Assembly (NCBI GenBank): GCA_022266195.1
Contig: WHVY01000010.1
Location: 1,624,501 to 1,688,500, forward strand
Origin: Tetranychus cinnabarinus
Taxonomy: Eukaryota > Arthropoda > Arachnida > Trombidiformes > Tetranychidae
DNA length: 64,000 nt
Direction of reading: 5' to 3'
Below are positions 24,736-36,371 of this stretch, one piece after another (the stretch's first letter is position 1; each line of letters begins with the position of its first letter). The notes under the pieces were generated by a model. It saw only the letters and a program-made list of their open reading frames with translations, had not been told where the DNA came from and ran no database searches. The position numbers and the translations under genes are program-made.

Positions 24736-27115
24736 ATGCGACAATTGTGTCTTTTCAGAAACAACCTTCTCTACCAATCCATGGCTTTTCATCTGATCCA
24801 TTCGCACAATCTGGCGTTCCATTACAGAATTTTTCCTCTTCAATAAAACTCAATTCTTCAATTTAACAACAGTTGCCCCAAACTAATTACTCAACTCTGA
24901 TGGTAAAATCATCCATACATTGTAAGACCATCATAAACTATTATAATCCTTACTCTTTGAAGTGCAAATGAATTTGTTTTTCAATAGATTGTCTAGTAGT
25001 GATGTAAATAACATTCAATGCGAAAAGTTCACAATAACTAATGTCGATCAAAATCAAAACCAGAAATAACAGGGAGAATAGATCATTTACTTTTATCGTT
25101 TGTGTTTATATCATTGCAGCTTGTAAAGGCTTCAATAAAACATGTGAAAGACAAAGGTAACCAGGACGATTTAAGGTCCATTAATCATAATTGTACAATA
25201 TTATAGTCAGGTTAAAGATGAAATAAAATCAAAATAAAAATGGAACCTTTCAGTTGAAAAAAATATTCTTAACTTCTTATGCTCATGGGTTTAACAGTTA
25301 AAGTCAGAGGTTATCATGTACCGCACCCAAAAACAAAATGATGATTAATTTGATGCAATTCAATCTCACTTTCAATATTCAAGAAAAGATGGAACACAGA
25401 AAGTCTTGGGTGTAACATTAATCATGGTAATTCCAATCGATTTCAGCTGTACAACTCTTTTCAATAATAAACTTGCATTCCCTCAGAAGTTCATCACCTT
25501 TTAAGCTTAATTAATTAGCTAAAAACTAATCATTTTCCCATTCATTGAATCTCAAGTTTTGTCACCTAAACGGCAACAGGCCAAGCAAAGACACAACATA
25601 AACCTAAACAACTGGTAATTCTTGGTGATTGTGACAAAGTAGATCATTTTATTTACCTCCATCATCAACCTAAATGACCTATTTCAAGTGAAATTAATTG
25701 CAAGGGTTGAATACTTTATGGGATGAGTTAAGTCTAAAAGCTTCAACTCATATCTAAACTGATATTTGTCCTGATTTTCAGGTTATTCACAAGCATTTCC
25801 TTATCATTCTGAATTGATCAGTTGATCAATTGAATAAGATTGAAAGTGAAAAATTTTGATAAATAAAGGACTTGAAGATGACTTGTTTGTATTTAAAAGC
25901 CTAATGTGAAACACTTGAATTTTCACGGCAATTTTATTATTTTTAACAATAGCCGATTGTAGTTATTTTAATTGCTCTTCAAGGTAGTTTGGTGAATAAA
26001 ATGTAAATACAATGATCAATTGACGTAAATTGCCGAATCAACAATTATTTTTGACAAGCTATTGATATAAGCTTCAAGTGGTTTCATCCTATTCATTATC
26101 ATTCCGTGAGTCTAGTTGCAACTTTATTTTGTTGTTGAAATTTACACTAAACTCGATCAATTTTTGCTCAGTAATTTGTTTGAACCTTTGAAATTAATCT
26201 TACAGCTGATTATTCAATTGTTGGATTAATCACCTCTTAATGTATGATGGGTGATAAATGACGATAAAAGTTTATAATACAGCAAATTGTACATTGAATT
26301 ATCATTAAATGCTTACCTTTCCATGATTTTCTGTTAAGATAACAAATTACATAGAAACTGTTGTTTAATCACTCAATGAAATGATCTTACAAGAATATAA
26401 TTTTGAAAAAGAAAAATCTTTATTTGTAAAATAATTCTAGATTAAATTAATAACAAAATGGCAGATAACTGAAGCTGTATCATTTGCAAAAACATTGAGG
26501 AAAAGAAGAGGAAAAACATGAACATTTGAATATCATTAATTTAGATTTAGATTTGATTTCAATTAAGACTAAAAGTAGTAACGATGGATGGGATCAGTTA
26601 GGTTAAAGATGTATAATTAAAGGCTGTAATAATGTTTCGATGTAATAATTGTCAAGAGATTGGTTAAGAGCTAATTCAATTGAGTCGGATAAAACTGTTG
26701 ATGCGCTTAAATTGATTCGGTTGGTTGTTGCGTCCATGGATTTTAATGGTTGACTTGTCGAGATGAGTTAATCAACAGGTTAAGAATTTGAGTCTAATTG
26801 GAAAATTGAGGCGAAATTTGTAATTTGTAATGGAACCAAACCAATGTTTAAAATCATGCAATTGGAAGAGATGTTGTCAAAAAAAGTAAGTTCACTAAAA
26901 GATAAATTTTTTGGCTTTTATAGTAACTTTCAATATTTAAGTTAAAGGTTAATTGAGACTAGTATTATTATGACGAAAGAGTAATCGAGTCAGCTCATAA
27001 CACCTATTAATTACTGTGAGCCCGTCAGCAGAATGGCGATTGTAAAGATTACTTCTCTGACATTCTTCTTTTCCAATAATCTTGCTAGCGTTTATTACCA
27101 TAGTTATCATTAAAG
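24736..27115. other. Intergenic, no gene recognised
   Basis: AT-rich DNA without a convincing ORF. Immediately after the repeat, at about 24757-24860, a CTTTTCAG is followed by roughly 30 open codons containing SSDPFAQSG. This may be an orphan exon fragment or chance. The rest shows only scattered AT-rich sequence. Confidence 0.55.
27091..27096 (-). terminator. Polyadenylation hexamer of basigin
   Basis: AATAAA on the minus strand, about 20 bases after the basigin stop codon. Confidence 0.5.
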
Positions 27116-28536
27116 TCACTTGGAATGCGCAGGACTTTTATTTTTATCAGAATCTTCAAATTCTGGTTTTCCTCTCCTCTTTTCATATACGCAAATGATT
27201 GTACACAAAACAATTACTTCAGCAACAATTCCGAGGAATGGCCAGAGAGCAGCAAGTTTATCTTTGACTCGCACTGTCACAGTGTTATTGGCTTTGATGG
27301 CACCGTTTGCAGCCTCACAGATATATTGGGCTCTATCGGAAAATTTGACATCTTCCATTGAGAGGATCGATTTTTTGGCAACATAAGCTCCTGTTCCTGA
27401 CTCTTCCACGTACGAAATATTCAGAGAAGTTATCCTTTCTTCCATCCCATCGCTGAACTTCCGATACCAAACAAAATCGATTTCATCGTCTTTGAAGGCT
27501 TTTTTCAACATAACTTCACAAACTAAATGTAAGTCATCGTCTTCAATCACATTGAATGAGTTCATATCCTTTGTATGGTCAGAAGCTTTAAATGTTGAGA
27601 ATTCAGGTTTACCTGGAAACAAAAATCAGAGAAATCAATCAAAATTATTGACGTCATTACGGTGAATAAAGGATAGATTCACATACCTCTAACTTTAAAT
27701 GTTTGATTATATGAGTTAATCATGCAAACATAGTTGGCTTCGTCCGTGTTTCTTCTAGGATTTTCAATGGTCAAGACACGAGTTCCATTGGATATTATAT
27801 ATTTATCATCGTTCTCGGAGATTGCCTGAGGTTTAGTGACATCAATAATTTTAACCCTATTTGAATGAAATGAAAATTATTAAAATAAAAGCAGTAAATT
27901 TTTTATCCAATCTTCATACCAGTTGACAGTCCCAGGCAAATCACATATCAATTGGATGGGTTCACCAGACTCAAGATCAACAGATTTAGTTGACTGCATA
28001 GATACAAACTCTAAAAATACAAATAATTAAAAGAATGAGATTAGTATACATAATGTAAAATGGCAATTGTGATTCTTGGATTGGTGTTTTGTTTACGAGT
28101 TGAAAGTTAACAAATAAATTCTTTGAAAAGAAGATGTTTAAGATAAAATGCATTCCGATGAAAAAATAAAGGAACTGATTTTGAATAACCGCCTGAAACA
28201 AGTCTACACACTTGATTATGTGACTCAAATTTTATTTTATTTGGCTTCAATCCAAATAAGAAAAAGTAACCGAGTCAATCTCATACGCCCAAGCTACTTG
28301 ATTGTTTACCTTAAGTGAGGACACATTAAAAATTCAGATATGAAAAAATGAACCTAATTTTCACTCTCAAATGATTGTGATTTATAAAACAAATAAAGAC
28401 AAATCTGATTATTTATACCGCTAGTATTGAATGGAAAGCAGACAATCTGATAACAGTAATGAAGCAAGGAGATAGTTGAAATTGTCTTACCTGCAACACA
28501 GATGAATAACAGGCATGGTAATAGTGTTCTAAACAT
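27116..28536 (-). CDS. Bsg: Basigin/neuroplastin-family Ig-domain membrane protein
   Basis: Four exons, 28536-28491, 28010-27920, 27856-27687 and 27612-27116, join in frame to 267 residues. The N-terminus MFRTLLPCLLFICVA is a signal peptide. Two Ig domains follow. The first has LICDLPGTVNW and ANYVCMI as its Cys-Trp-Cys core. The second has LVCEVM, FVWYRK and AQYICEA. The membrane segment LWPFLGIVAEVIVLCTII, with its buried Glu, followed by VYEKRR, is the signature of basigin/neuroplastin. The short tail is acidic then basic. Basigins chaperone monocarboxylate transporters to the plasma membrane and act in cell contact and photoreceptor/glial organisation. An upstream in-frame ATG (28692) would add about 52 residues before the signal peptide and is less likely to be used. 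N-glycosylation motifs (NGT, NNT, NIS) are present. Confidence 0.95.
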
Positions 28537-30573
28537 CTTCAAATCAATGTAAGGCCGTTTTAGGTTAACGATTTGAGTAAAATTTAACTTGGGATGGCTT
28601 GATTGGACGGTATTAATTATAATAATCAATGTGGTTGACGCTGAAAGTGAGAAGAGAAGAAAAAAATTAGACTTGGTGGGAGAAATAAACACAACTTGGG
28701 CGTGAACAATTATTCGCCCTTTGTTAATTAGTAGCTAGTCATTAATAACTTTTAAGGTGAACAGTCACTAATTACTGCAGTCTCATTTTGTTGCAAATCA
28801 AAATGGGGTTTACTATCTATTCATATAAAAATAAACATACGTAAGAGCTTAATCAAAATTTATCCAAGAGTGGAACTTATCATCTATTGGCTAATCAGTG
28901 AAAGTACAATGAATGAATAGTTTGGTGGCAATGTATTAAGATACATAGCGGGAAAATTATTAGATATTCAATTTGGGTAAACGTATTAAACTGAACTAGC
29001 ATTGAAAATAATTTTAAACCAGGAACTCTGGATGAGTCAAGCTTCGAACAGTGAACCTTTTTTTCAATGGACGTTTCAATGAAGAATGTGGAGAAATCAA
29101 GGAAATATTAAGACTGATGAAAATACAAATAAAATTTAAATATAATAGAAAAGTTCCGAGAGCACAAAATGAATAATTAGCTACACGAAATGATTAATTA
29201 TAAAAACAATATTTTAAACAAGGTTTTTGGCTACATCCATGGACGTAAAGTATGAAAATACGCTAACAAATGTAATTTAAGTTTCATTTCCTTGGGTGGA
29301 CAAAGATTTACTTTAATTCCCTCGACTTCAGAACTTGATCTGATCCGTAATATAAAATATAAGGATGATGAATAAAACTTAAATTATAAATTAATTTAGG
29401 TACTGTAAGATTATCGATCAAATATACAATGTTCCAAGGTTTAATATGTACCAATTGAATATTATTGATATCTGTGGATCAAATCTGATCAAAGTGAGTT
29501 TCTAATAAACAACTAAAAGCGATAACTTACCTTATATTTTTAAATAATTGATTGAATTAAAGCGACAAGAAAATGAATTGAAATCCAAAATCAAGTGGAA
29601 AAACTGAAACACCTTATAGACATCAACTTGCATTTTATAAAGTAATAACATTAACCCAAAATATAAAATCTATTATTATGATAAGGTTTCGTTTTATGAC
29701 AAGAGATGGCGCTATCTACTGGATGAAAAATTCATCATAAAAATTTCTAGCTTCATGAAAATTCATGAATGTATGCAATATTTCAATGAATAAACCAATA
29801 TCTATCTAATTTTCACCAAAAACATTAATTTCTTTGACCTGGATTACTGTTTAAGAACCAATTAAACTCTTTGAAATCCTATTTAATGACTCTGAAGCCA
29901 GGTTTGGTTAACAATTAGAATCCAAATGAACTTATTCAGCTCAGCATCAGTTCTGATTTATCTTCAATGACTTTAAAAAACATAGATTTGTTTTTTATTT
30001 TAACTCAACTTACCTTGATAAAAAGTGGATTTACTTTAGTGTAGCAAAAATATAAAAATTTGTAAGATTGAATGCTGTTCATTGCATTAAAATAAACATA
30101 GCAGTGAAATATTGAGAGTCGACAAAACATTTAGACAAAATTTGTAATAATTTAATAAATAGAAATTATTTCAAGTTAATTCACTTAAAAGCATGATTAT
30201 TTTTCGATATCTTGATTTGTAGATTTTTTAAGCAATTTGACTAATCAGCTTTTTGTTCAAACCTGGATAACTGAATCTGTAAACAAACGAAAATTACAAT
30301 AAAACAAAATTTGAAGTGGTAAGAAAGATTACCACACATTTAGAATTTAATTGAAACCAGATTTTCTCCAACAATTACAGTTATAGTCCCCTTACTGAAC
30401 TTGTATTTGTTCCTTGATTATTGCAACGATCAGCGTAAGGTGTAACTGTGGGATGAAGAAAAAAAAATAAGACCTATTGCAACAAAAATATATAATAACA
30501 AGAGAATGTACTGATGCGTAATTCAAAATTGTTATGACATTATGGCCACCACTTATTAGAAAAAAATGATGCA
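28537..30573. other. Upstream region of basigin and 3' flank of TEX264; no gene seen
   Basis: About 2 kb of AT-rich DNA with no recognisable coding sequence or repeat. It should contain the basigin promoter/5'UTR and the 3'UTR of the minus-strand TEX264-like gene. Confidence 0.5.
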
Positions 30574-31406
30574 TCAGCTTGTTAATACATCATCAGCAAT
30601 GAGCTGTTCGAAGGAAGAAGATGAGCTTGCAATACTTGAAGCTGTGCTTGGCACTGCATTATTATCATCATCAGAATCGTCATTATCTCTGAGATCTTGG
30701 TCACCGTCAACTGGTCCATCATCACTGTCACCCTCTTCACTTGAGCTTTCTGATGAATCTTCGTTCATGAAGAAATCTTGTTGTTTGGATAATGGAGATA
30801 GGAAATAAATCATATCTCCTTTGTAAATTTCTATTGAAGGGTAAGCACAAAGCTTGTTTTCCTAAATGTGAGAATCAAAGTTGAAGAAAAAGAAAAAATT
30901 AATTCATTGATAATTTGGAAACAATTGCGAATTAATACCTTTATATAGTCGGTAATCACTGGATAAACTCGTTTTAAAGCAATAACTACCGATATGGAAC
31001 CTTTGTTAGTGAATGTGGCAGAAACAACATGATTAACTTGAGGAAGGGTCATTATTTTGTAGTCTTTTGAAAGCAACATCTTTTCAACTGCCTCATTATT
31101 TTGTTCAAATAAAACACCCAACAGGGATTTGGTTGACTTGAATCCTAGAGGCTGAGTAATAAGAACGGGGACAAGAGTTTCATCTTTGAATGGATAGAGT
31201 AGAGCAGTTAATTTAGTAAAATTGGGTCCAATATTGGCAGAATTAGCCTTGTACATTTTGTATATAAATTTTTTGCCACCAAAGTCATATGGGCTTTCAC
31301 CAGTTTTGACGGAAATTGTCTCAAAAAGACCAAAGTAACAAAGAGCCAAAAAAACAGTGACAGCTAAGGCGATTGATAAAAAAATTATAGATAGCTCAAT
31401 TAGCAT
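30574..31406 (-). CDS. Tex264: TEX264-like ER-phagy receptor
   Basis: Two exons, 31406-30939 and 30861-30574, joined by a 77-base GT-AG intron, encode 251 residues. The frame is open back to 31460 but begins there with TTG, so the ATG at 31406 is chosen. This puts a hydrophobic N-terminal anchor (IIFLSIALAVTVFLALCYFG) right at the start, as in TEX264. A GyrI-like domain follows (about residues 35-190), with VNHVVSATF, KRVYPVITDYIKENKLCAYP and SIEIYKGDMIYFLSPLSKQQ matching the family well. The C-terminal third is disordered, acidic and Ser-rich, and carries SSFEQL (FEQL at residues 240-243). This is an LC3-interacting motif preceded by serines, at the position of the SSFEEL motif in human TEX264. 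Family role: single-pass ER protein that delivers tubular ER to autophagosomes. Confidence 0.9.
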
Positions 31407-32135
31407 GATTGTTTTGGTGAATACCAATTTGGAAGGATGTGTGAATACAGATAGATCCAAAAGTTAAGTCAGCAATAGAAGAATGGAAATAATAAGTTCA
31501 TCCAGAGTCCAATGGAAGATCCAAAGTTAATCAAATAATTGATTTTTTATGGCGATATTGAAACCTTGGTGGGCTTGTATCTTTAAAAATCAAATCATCT
31601 TGGCTAATCAATCATCTTTGGTTGATTATCATTTAAAGCGATTACGTACAAGACAAAATTAAAATTTAACTTAAATAATGTTTACAACAAAAGTGGGTTG
31701 TTGAGGAAAAAATTGAAATTACAAAATTTACTCAAAAATGGGTTAACCAAAAAATTGGATGACAATCTAATGTAACTGAAAACCAGATGATTTTATAAAC
31801 AAAAACACTTCAGTTTAAATGCAAGGAAAAAAAGAAAGGAAAAATGAAAGATAAAAAGAAAGAGATAAACGAAGCTCCATCTCCCGGTATAATAAGAATT
31901 AACAATTTCGGATTTTAACAGTTTTCAGTTATTTCAGTTACTAGTTAATCTTTACTCTTTGCTTTTCATCTTCATATGACTAAACTTTCGGTTGAAATTG
32001 TGATTCAAACTGTTTTCCTCACAACTTCTGTCTCGATAGTTGTTTTTTTTGCAAATCATTTTTATTAATAGAAATTATTTTTTATTTTGTGCGTTCATTT
32101 TATCTTCATTCTGGTCATCATCTTGTTGAACAATC
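31407..32135. promoter_or_regulatory. Shared upstream region between TEX264-like gene and the KEN-box gene
   Basis: About 0.7 kb between two divergent start codons, so it probably holds both promoters. No TATA box or other specific element is identifiable. It is purine-rich near 31820-31870 and T-rich just before 32136. Confidence 0.4.
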
Positions 32136-32501
32136 ATGAGTGTTTCCAATAATCCATTAAATGTCGCTAAGCGTCTTCTCGCCAAAGGTCAGAACGACGA
32201 GGGTAAAAGGGCGAATAAAAATGCGGCAACTCCTGCAATCGTTAAAAGACAACAAGCCATCAAAAACCATGAAATATTCAATTCACCAACCGACAACTGC
32301 TTATCGCCCTGTTCTCAAGTTTTGTGGAGACCGAAAAAGGAAAACATTCTCCCGATGCGACTGAAATTGGATGACAGTCCATCCAAAGGGATTGTTACCC
32401 AAGTTTTCCAGGATGAAAATTTGGAAGAAGACCGACCAGCGCGTTTAGAGACGAGCATCGAAGAATTAAACAGTTCGACAAATGAATACAATTTTAAGTG
32501 A
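32136..32501 (+). CDS. Small basic protein with a KEN box, 121 residues; unknown
   Basis: A single-exon ORF with a good ATG context and an AATAAA 80 bases after the stop. I do not recognise the family. The N-terminus is lysine/arginine rich (residues 1-45). The middle contains SPCSQVLWRPKKEN, ILPMRLKLDDSPSKGIVTQVF, and the C-terminus is acidic. KKEN (about residues 67-70) is a KEN box and RLKLD is a weak D-box-like string. These are degradation signals read by APC/C. SPSKGIVTQVF faintly recalls motifs of small mitotic regulators such as CDCA3 or sororin/securin-type proteins. This is inference only; no catalytic domain or membrane segment exists. The gene is divergent from the TEX264-like gene. 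Confidence 0.6.
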   Translation: MSVSNNPLNVAKRLLAKGQNDEGKRANKNAATPAIVKRQQAIKNHEIFNSPTDNCLSPCSQVLWRPKKENILPMRLKLDDSPSKGIVTQVFQDENLEEDRPARLETSIEELNSSTNEYNFK

Positions 32502-32581
32502 TTCAGTGGAAGCAATTTGTAATGTAGAGACAACCCATTTTTTCCCATTTTGCTGTAACCTCAGTTTCTTTTTATGAGCTC

Positions 32582-32587
32582 AATAAA
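32582..32587 (+). terminator. Polyadenylation hexamer of the KEN-box gene
   Basis: AATAAA 80 bases beyond the stop codon, within an AT-rich stretch. Confidence 0.55.
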
Positions 32588-33138
32588 AATATATATATTC
32601 ACTGAGTATTCTGTTTTTCTTTCTGTGATTACTATGTTTAAACTGACGTGATTTTGTTTTTTATAATTGTTTTTTAATGTGATTTTTTTATCCTTGCTTT
32701 GTATTTGAGGTATTCTTATTTAACTGTTGAGATGACCTGAGTTTTGTGAATCAAGCTGTTGGCAAGGGGGCCGGGAGTTAGCAAGACAAAGATGCAAGTT
32801 CTCAATTGATAGGAGAAACTAGAGAGAATGAGAACAGTAAATATTATAAATATACTATTCAAATCGTCTTAATCATCTATAAAAACACCGTTGCCATCAA
32901 CTCTAATTGTTCTCACCTTGTAACTTTCAAGTAACCTTAATCGTTCAACACATTTTGCCCCATAATTGTCCTCTTTGCCTCTTTTTCTTCCTTCCCTCTC
33001 CCTTTCTCTTTCTCTTTTCAACCTTTTCCATACAGTAATGTATGTTTATTAGACAACACACACTTTCTTTTCAACTCATTTTTTGTAAAAAATTTGGATA
33101 TCAAAAGGATATAAACTAATCGCTCCGATTTGCCAACT

Positions 33139-35562
33139 ATGGCGGCTGGTCTATATGACATAACTAGTGAGACTCTTGGTAAAGGACATTTCGCTGTTGT
33201 CAAATTGGCTCGACATTGTTTGACTGGAGAACTTGTTGCTGTTAAAATAATTGACAAAATGAAACTCAAAAAAGAAGGATTACGACAGCTTGGATTGGAG
33301 ATTAAACTATTATCACGGTTATCGGAAAAAGAACATCCTAACATTGTCAAGCTGTATCAAGTGATAGACACCAAGACTAAATTATATCTTGTCATGGAGT
33401 ATCCTGGGAAAGATGTTTGTGATCTTTATGACTATATTGATCGGAAAAGCAGCAAAGGTCTGAAGGAAAATGAAGCTCGCCATATATTTAGGCAAATTTG
33501 TAGTGCAATACATTATTGTCATTCCTTAAGAATCGTTCATCGTGATCTGAAACCTGAAAACATCTTAATCGTCAACCAACCCTCCGATTGTAATATGTCT
33601 GATGATGGTCATCAATATCCTCTAGTTAAGTTAATTGACTTTGGTTTTTCAAATCAATGGGATGAAGGAGAAAAGTTGAGAACTTCATGTGGATCTTTGG
33701 CTTACTCTGCTCCAGAAATTTTATTAGGAGATTATTATGATGGAGACAAAGTTGACATCTGGGGCCTCGGTTGTATACTTTATATATTATTGTATGGTTA
33801 TAACCCGTTCATGCAAATCAACGACAGTGAAACTTTAATCAAAATATTAGACTGTTCATTCACCACACCCAGGAGACCTTCCATCTGTGATTCTTCAATT
33901 CATTTAATTAAGTCGCTACTTCAACGTGATCCCAACTCCCGATTAACTATCAGTGAAGTTCTTGATCATATTTGGTTAAAAGGTTCTAAAGAAAATGACG
34001 GAAACGGATCTGAAGATGGTGTAGGTGGTAATGAAAGTAATGCTAAAGATGATATTTCCGCTGGCTCACCACATGAATCAAATGATCTCACTAAGTCATC
34101 TGTTAAATTAAACAAAACAGAATCAAACATTCATGATAAAGTCATTGATCATATGGTTTCACAAGGAATGTGTTCATCGAAAGATCATGTTGAAAGTGCC
34201 CTAAAAAAGACTCGAGATCGTGTTAATCGAACTAAATCAAGTGAATTAATTACATCTCCTGTTGAAATCTCAGTTCAGCTACCTTTGCCCATGAATGGAG
34301 AAAAATTGAATGAGAATAAATCTTCGCAAGATAATTATGTAACTGCCACCTATCATCTGTTGAAAGATAAATTAGTTCGTGAGCTTCATCATAATAATTT
34401 AAATTCTACATCTTCATCTGAATCTCTTCAATCAAAAGAAAAGCACCACTTAAAAAGTAGAAGACAACGAAAGCCACTTGTACAGCAAGCTCCCCGTTTA
34501 AGGCCAAGCTTTGGATCACCATTAAGAGACTCTAGCAATGATAAAAGCAATAACAAGTTGAATCAATTGGAAGTTTCATCGTCAGAAGATGATCAATCTT
34601 TTGTTCTTCCATTAGCTCGAAAGTGTTCCATTGTCAGTGAGGAAGGTAGTTGCGCAGGGACTGATATATCTGGTAATGATGGTCCAAATGAGCCTTTACT
34701 GGAGATCGGCGCACCATTATTCGAAATAGATCAACCACCAGTAGATATAATAGTTACAGATTTCAGTGACAATGATCCTAAATCAGTTGACGAATGCATT
34801 GAAGAAGGTGAAGATGAAATTGATTCATTTGGACTAGGCTTGCAAAATGAAGTAAGCGAAGGAAATACTGAACATCAAAAAGCCATTCAACTTAAAAATG
34901 ACGATTTCACCGAGAATGAAGAAGGGAATAATTTCAAAAGTGCTAATGTTAGCTATGTCAAAGATGAGACATCAGTTGTAAATGAAAATGCCAACACCGA
35001 TAAAGCTGTTGAAGAATTTTCTTCTCGACTTTTGAAAACATCATCAACTGATTTTGTTGCCAATCAGCTTCATCTTGTTTCAAGTTCACCAGAGTTATTG
35101 CGCGAGGATGATTATACAGAATTTTGTAACGATCAAAACGATCTTTCATCTGCTGATGTTTCTGAATCTGCCCCTGACCCTGTGCATCTCTCATCCCATC
35201 GAATTAAAAACTCGCTCACCAATGCAACTTGTGTCACAGCTTCTCCCACTATGATACTCGCCGATACTCGAAATGATAGTAAAAACGATATTGGTGACCA
35301 TGTTATTAATCATTTTACTTACAACTCCAAATCAACAACCAATGGCGGATCGTCAACAGCAACCTCCCTTCGAATTATCGTTCAATCAAAGTCTTGTAAC
35401 AACATACTCTTCGGTGATGAAGATAAATCATGTTTACCTTGTAATACATCTTCATCATCTGCCGTTTCAAAATCTAGGAAAGGTCTTAGTAGTAATTATA
35501 GAATGAGTTCCCTTTTAAAACGAAATAAAAGTGATAAAGCTGATTGCTGCAGTATTTGCTGA
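33139..35562 (+). CDS. Snrk: SNRK, SNF-related serine/threonine kinase (AMPK-related)
   Basis: A single-exon ORF of 807 residues from the ATG at 33139; the frame extends 9 bases further upstream only through a TTG. The kinase domain occupies about residues 5-285: LGKGHFAVVKLARH (Gly loop), VAVKIIDK (Lys), HRDLKPEN (catalytic loop), IDFGFSN (DFG) and CGSLAYSAPEIL. The Thr in LRTSCGSLAY corresponds to the LKB1-phosphorylated activation-loop site of this family. A UBA-like segment follows: VIDHMVSQGMCSSKDHVESAL, then TATYHLLKDKLVREL, with a roughly 40-residue insertion compared with human SNRK. The rest is Ser/Asn/Asp-rich and probably disordered. The C-terminus ends DCCSIC, a cysteine-rich, CaaX-like end comparable to the SCCHVI end of human SNRK. 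SNRK is an LKB1-activated kinase linked to metabolic and inflammatory control. The small KEN-box gene lies upstream on the same strand. Confidence 0.94.
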   Translation: MAAGLYDITSETLGKGHFAVVKLARHCLTGELVAVKIIDKMKLKKEGLRQLGLEIKLLSRLSEKEHPNIVKLYQVIDTKTKLYLVMEYPGKDVCDLYDYIDRKSSKGLKENEARHIFRQICSAIHYCHSLRIVHRDLKPENILIVNQPSDCNMSDDGHQYPLVKLIDFGFSNQWDEGEKLRTSCGSLAYSAPEILLGDYYDGDKVDIWGLGCILYILLYGYNPFMQINDSETLIKILDCSFTTPRRPSICDSSIHLIKSLLQRDPNSRLTISEVLDHIWLKGSKENDGNGSEDGVGGNESNAKDDISAGSPHESNDLTKSSVKLNKTESNIHDKVIDHMVSQGMCSSKDHVESALKKTRDRVNRTKSSELITSPVEISVQLPLPMNGEKLNENKSSQDNYVTATYHLLKDKLVRELHHNNLNSTSSSESLQSKEKHHLKSRRQRKPLVQQAPRLRPSFGSPLRDSSNDKSNNKLNQLEVSSSEDDQSFVLPLARKCSIVSEEGSCAGTDISGNDGPNEPLLEIGAPLFEIDQPPVDIIVTDFSDNDPKSVDECIEEGEDEIDSFGLGLQNEVSEGNTEHQKAIQLKNDDFTENEEGNNFKSANVSYVKDETSVVNENANTDKAVEEFSSRLLKTSSTDFVANQLHLVSSSPELLREDDYTEFCNDQNDLSSADVSESAPDPVHLSSHRIKNSLTNATCVTASPTMILADTRNDSKNDIGDHVINHFTYNSKSTTNGGSSTATSLRIIVQSKSCNNILFGDEDKSCLPCNTSSSSAVSKSRKGLSSNYRMSSLLKRNKSDKADCCSIC

Positions 35563-36371
35563 CCTCTCTTCACCTGGAAAAGGGTCAGTCGAGTTATCTA
35601 AATTTACAACAAAAAGACAATGATTTATTAAGTAAAGAAAAGAAGAAAAGAGACGTTAAGATACGAATTCATCATTAATGTGTTAATTAAATTATTTATT
35701 TCGTCCTTTTCTCCTTCAATTTTCAAAGCCTTTCAATAGATTATGATTCGGTGAAAGTAACTTACTTTTTTGAATTAATCTCTTCTGCCTTTTACTTTTT
35801 TTGCATCTTTGTAGAAAACCTTTAACAATCCTTTCCGATTTGCTCAGGCCAAAGACAAGACGCAATTTGTTGATCATTCATGCAAAGAAAATCATTTAAG
35901 AGCTGATTATGTTTCTTCAGTTTTGTTGCTTTTATGAGCAAAATAATTTAGCCAAGAATGTAAAAATGAAATTTCCCTCCTACTTCATCATAAGCTATCC
36001 AGTTCATCGTTGATCCACCCAAAAATCCTTATTAAAAAATAGAAAATCCTATTTGCTAACAATCTTCATGGTATAATTGTATATCATTCTTCCTTAACTT
36101 ATTTAACCTGTTGTACAACAATTAATACATGCCAATTCTGTAAATCTTCCCATCAATCGAAAAAAATCCCTATTAAAACAAAATTGCTGTGTTCATTTTG
36201 TGTTTCGTTTAACTACGCAATTCAATCATATAAATATCCGATAAAATTTTCTTAATTTCAATTATAAATATTTCTAAATAATCAAAAATTTAATAATTCC
36301 AAGTTAATATTGTGAAAAATAGGGAAACTAAAAATGAATTTTGGCATACATCATATCGCTATCTTTTCAGC
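35563..36371. other. 3' flanks of convergent SNRK and GDP-L-fucose synthase genes
   Basis: About 0.8 kb between two converging stop codons, AT-rich, with no ORF. It holds the 3'UTRs of both genes. Confidence 0.55.

Noticed and set aside
31407..31460. N-terminal extension of the TEX264-like ORF
   Set aside because: The frame starts with TTG; the first ATG (31406) places the membrane anchor at the N-terminus as expected.
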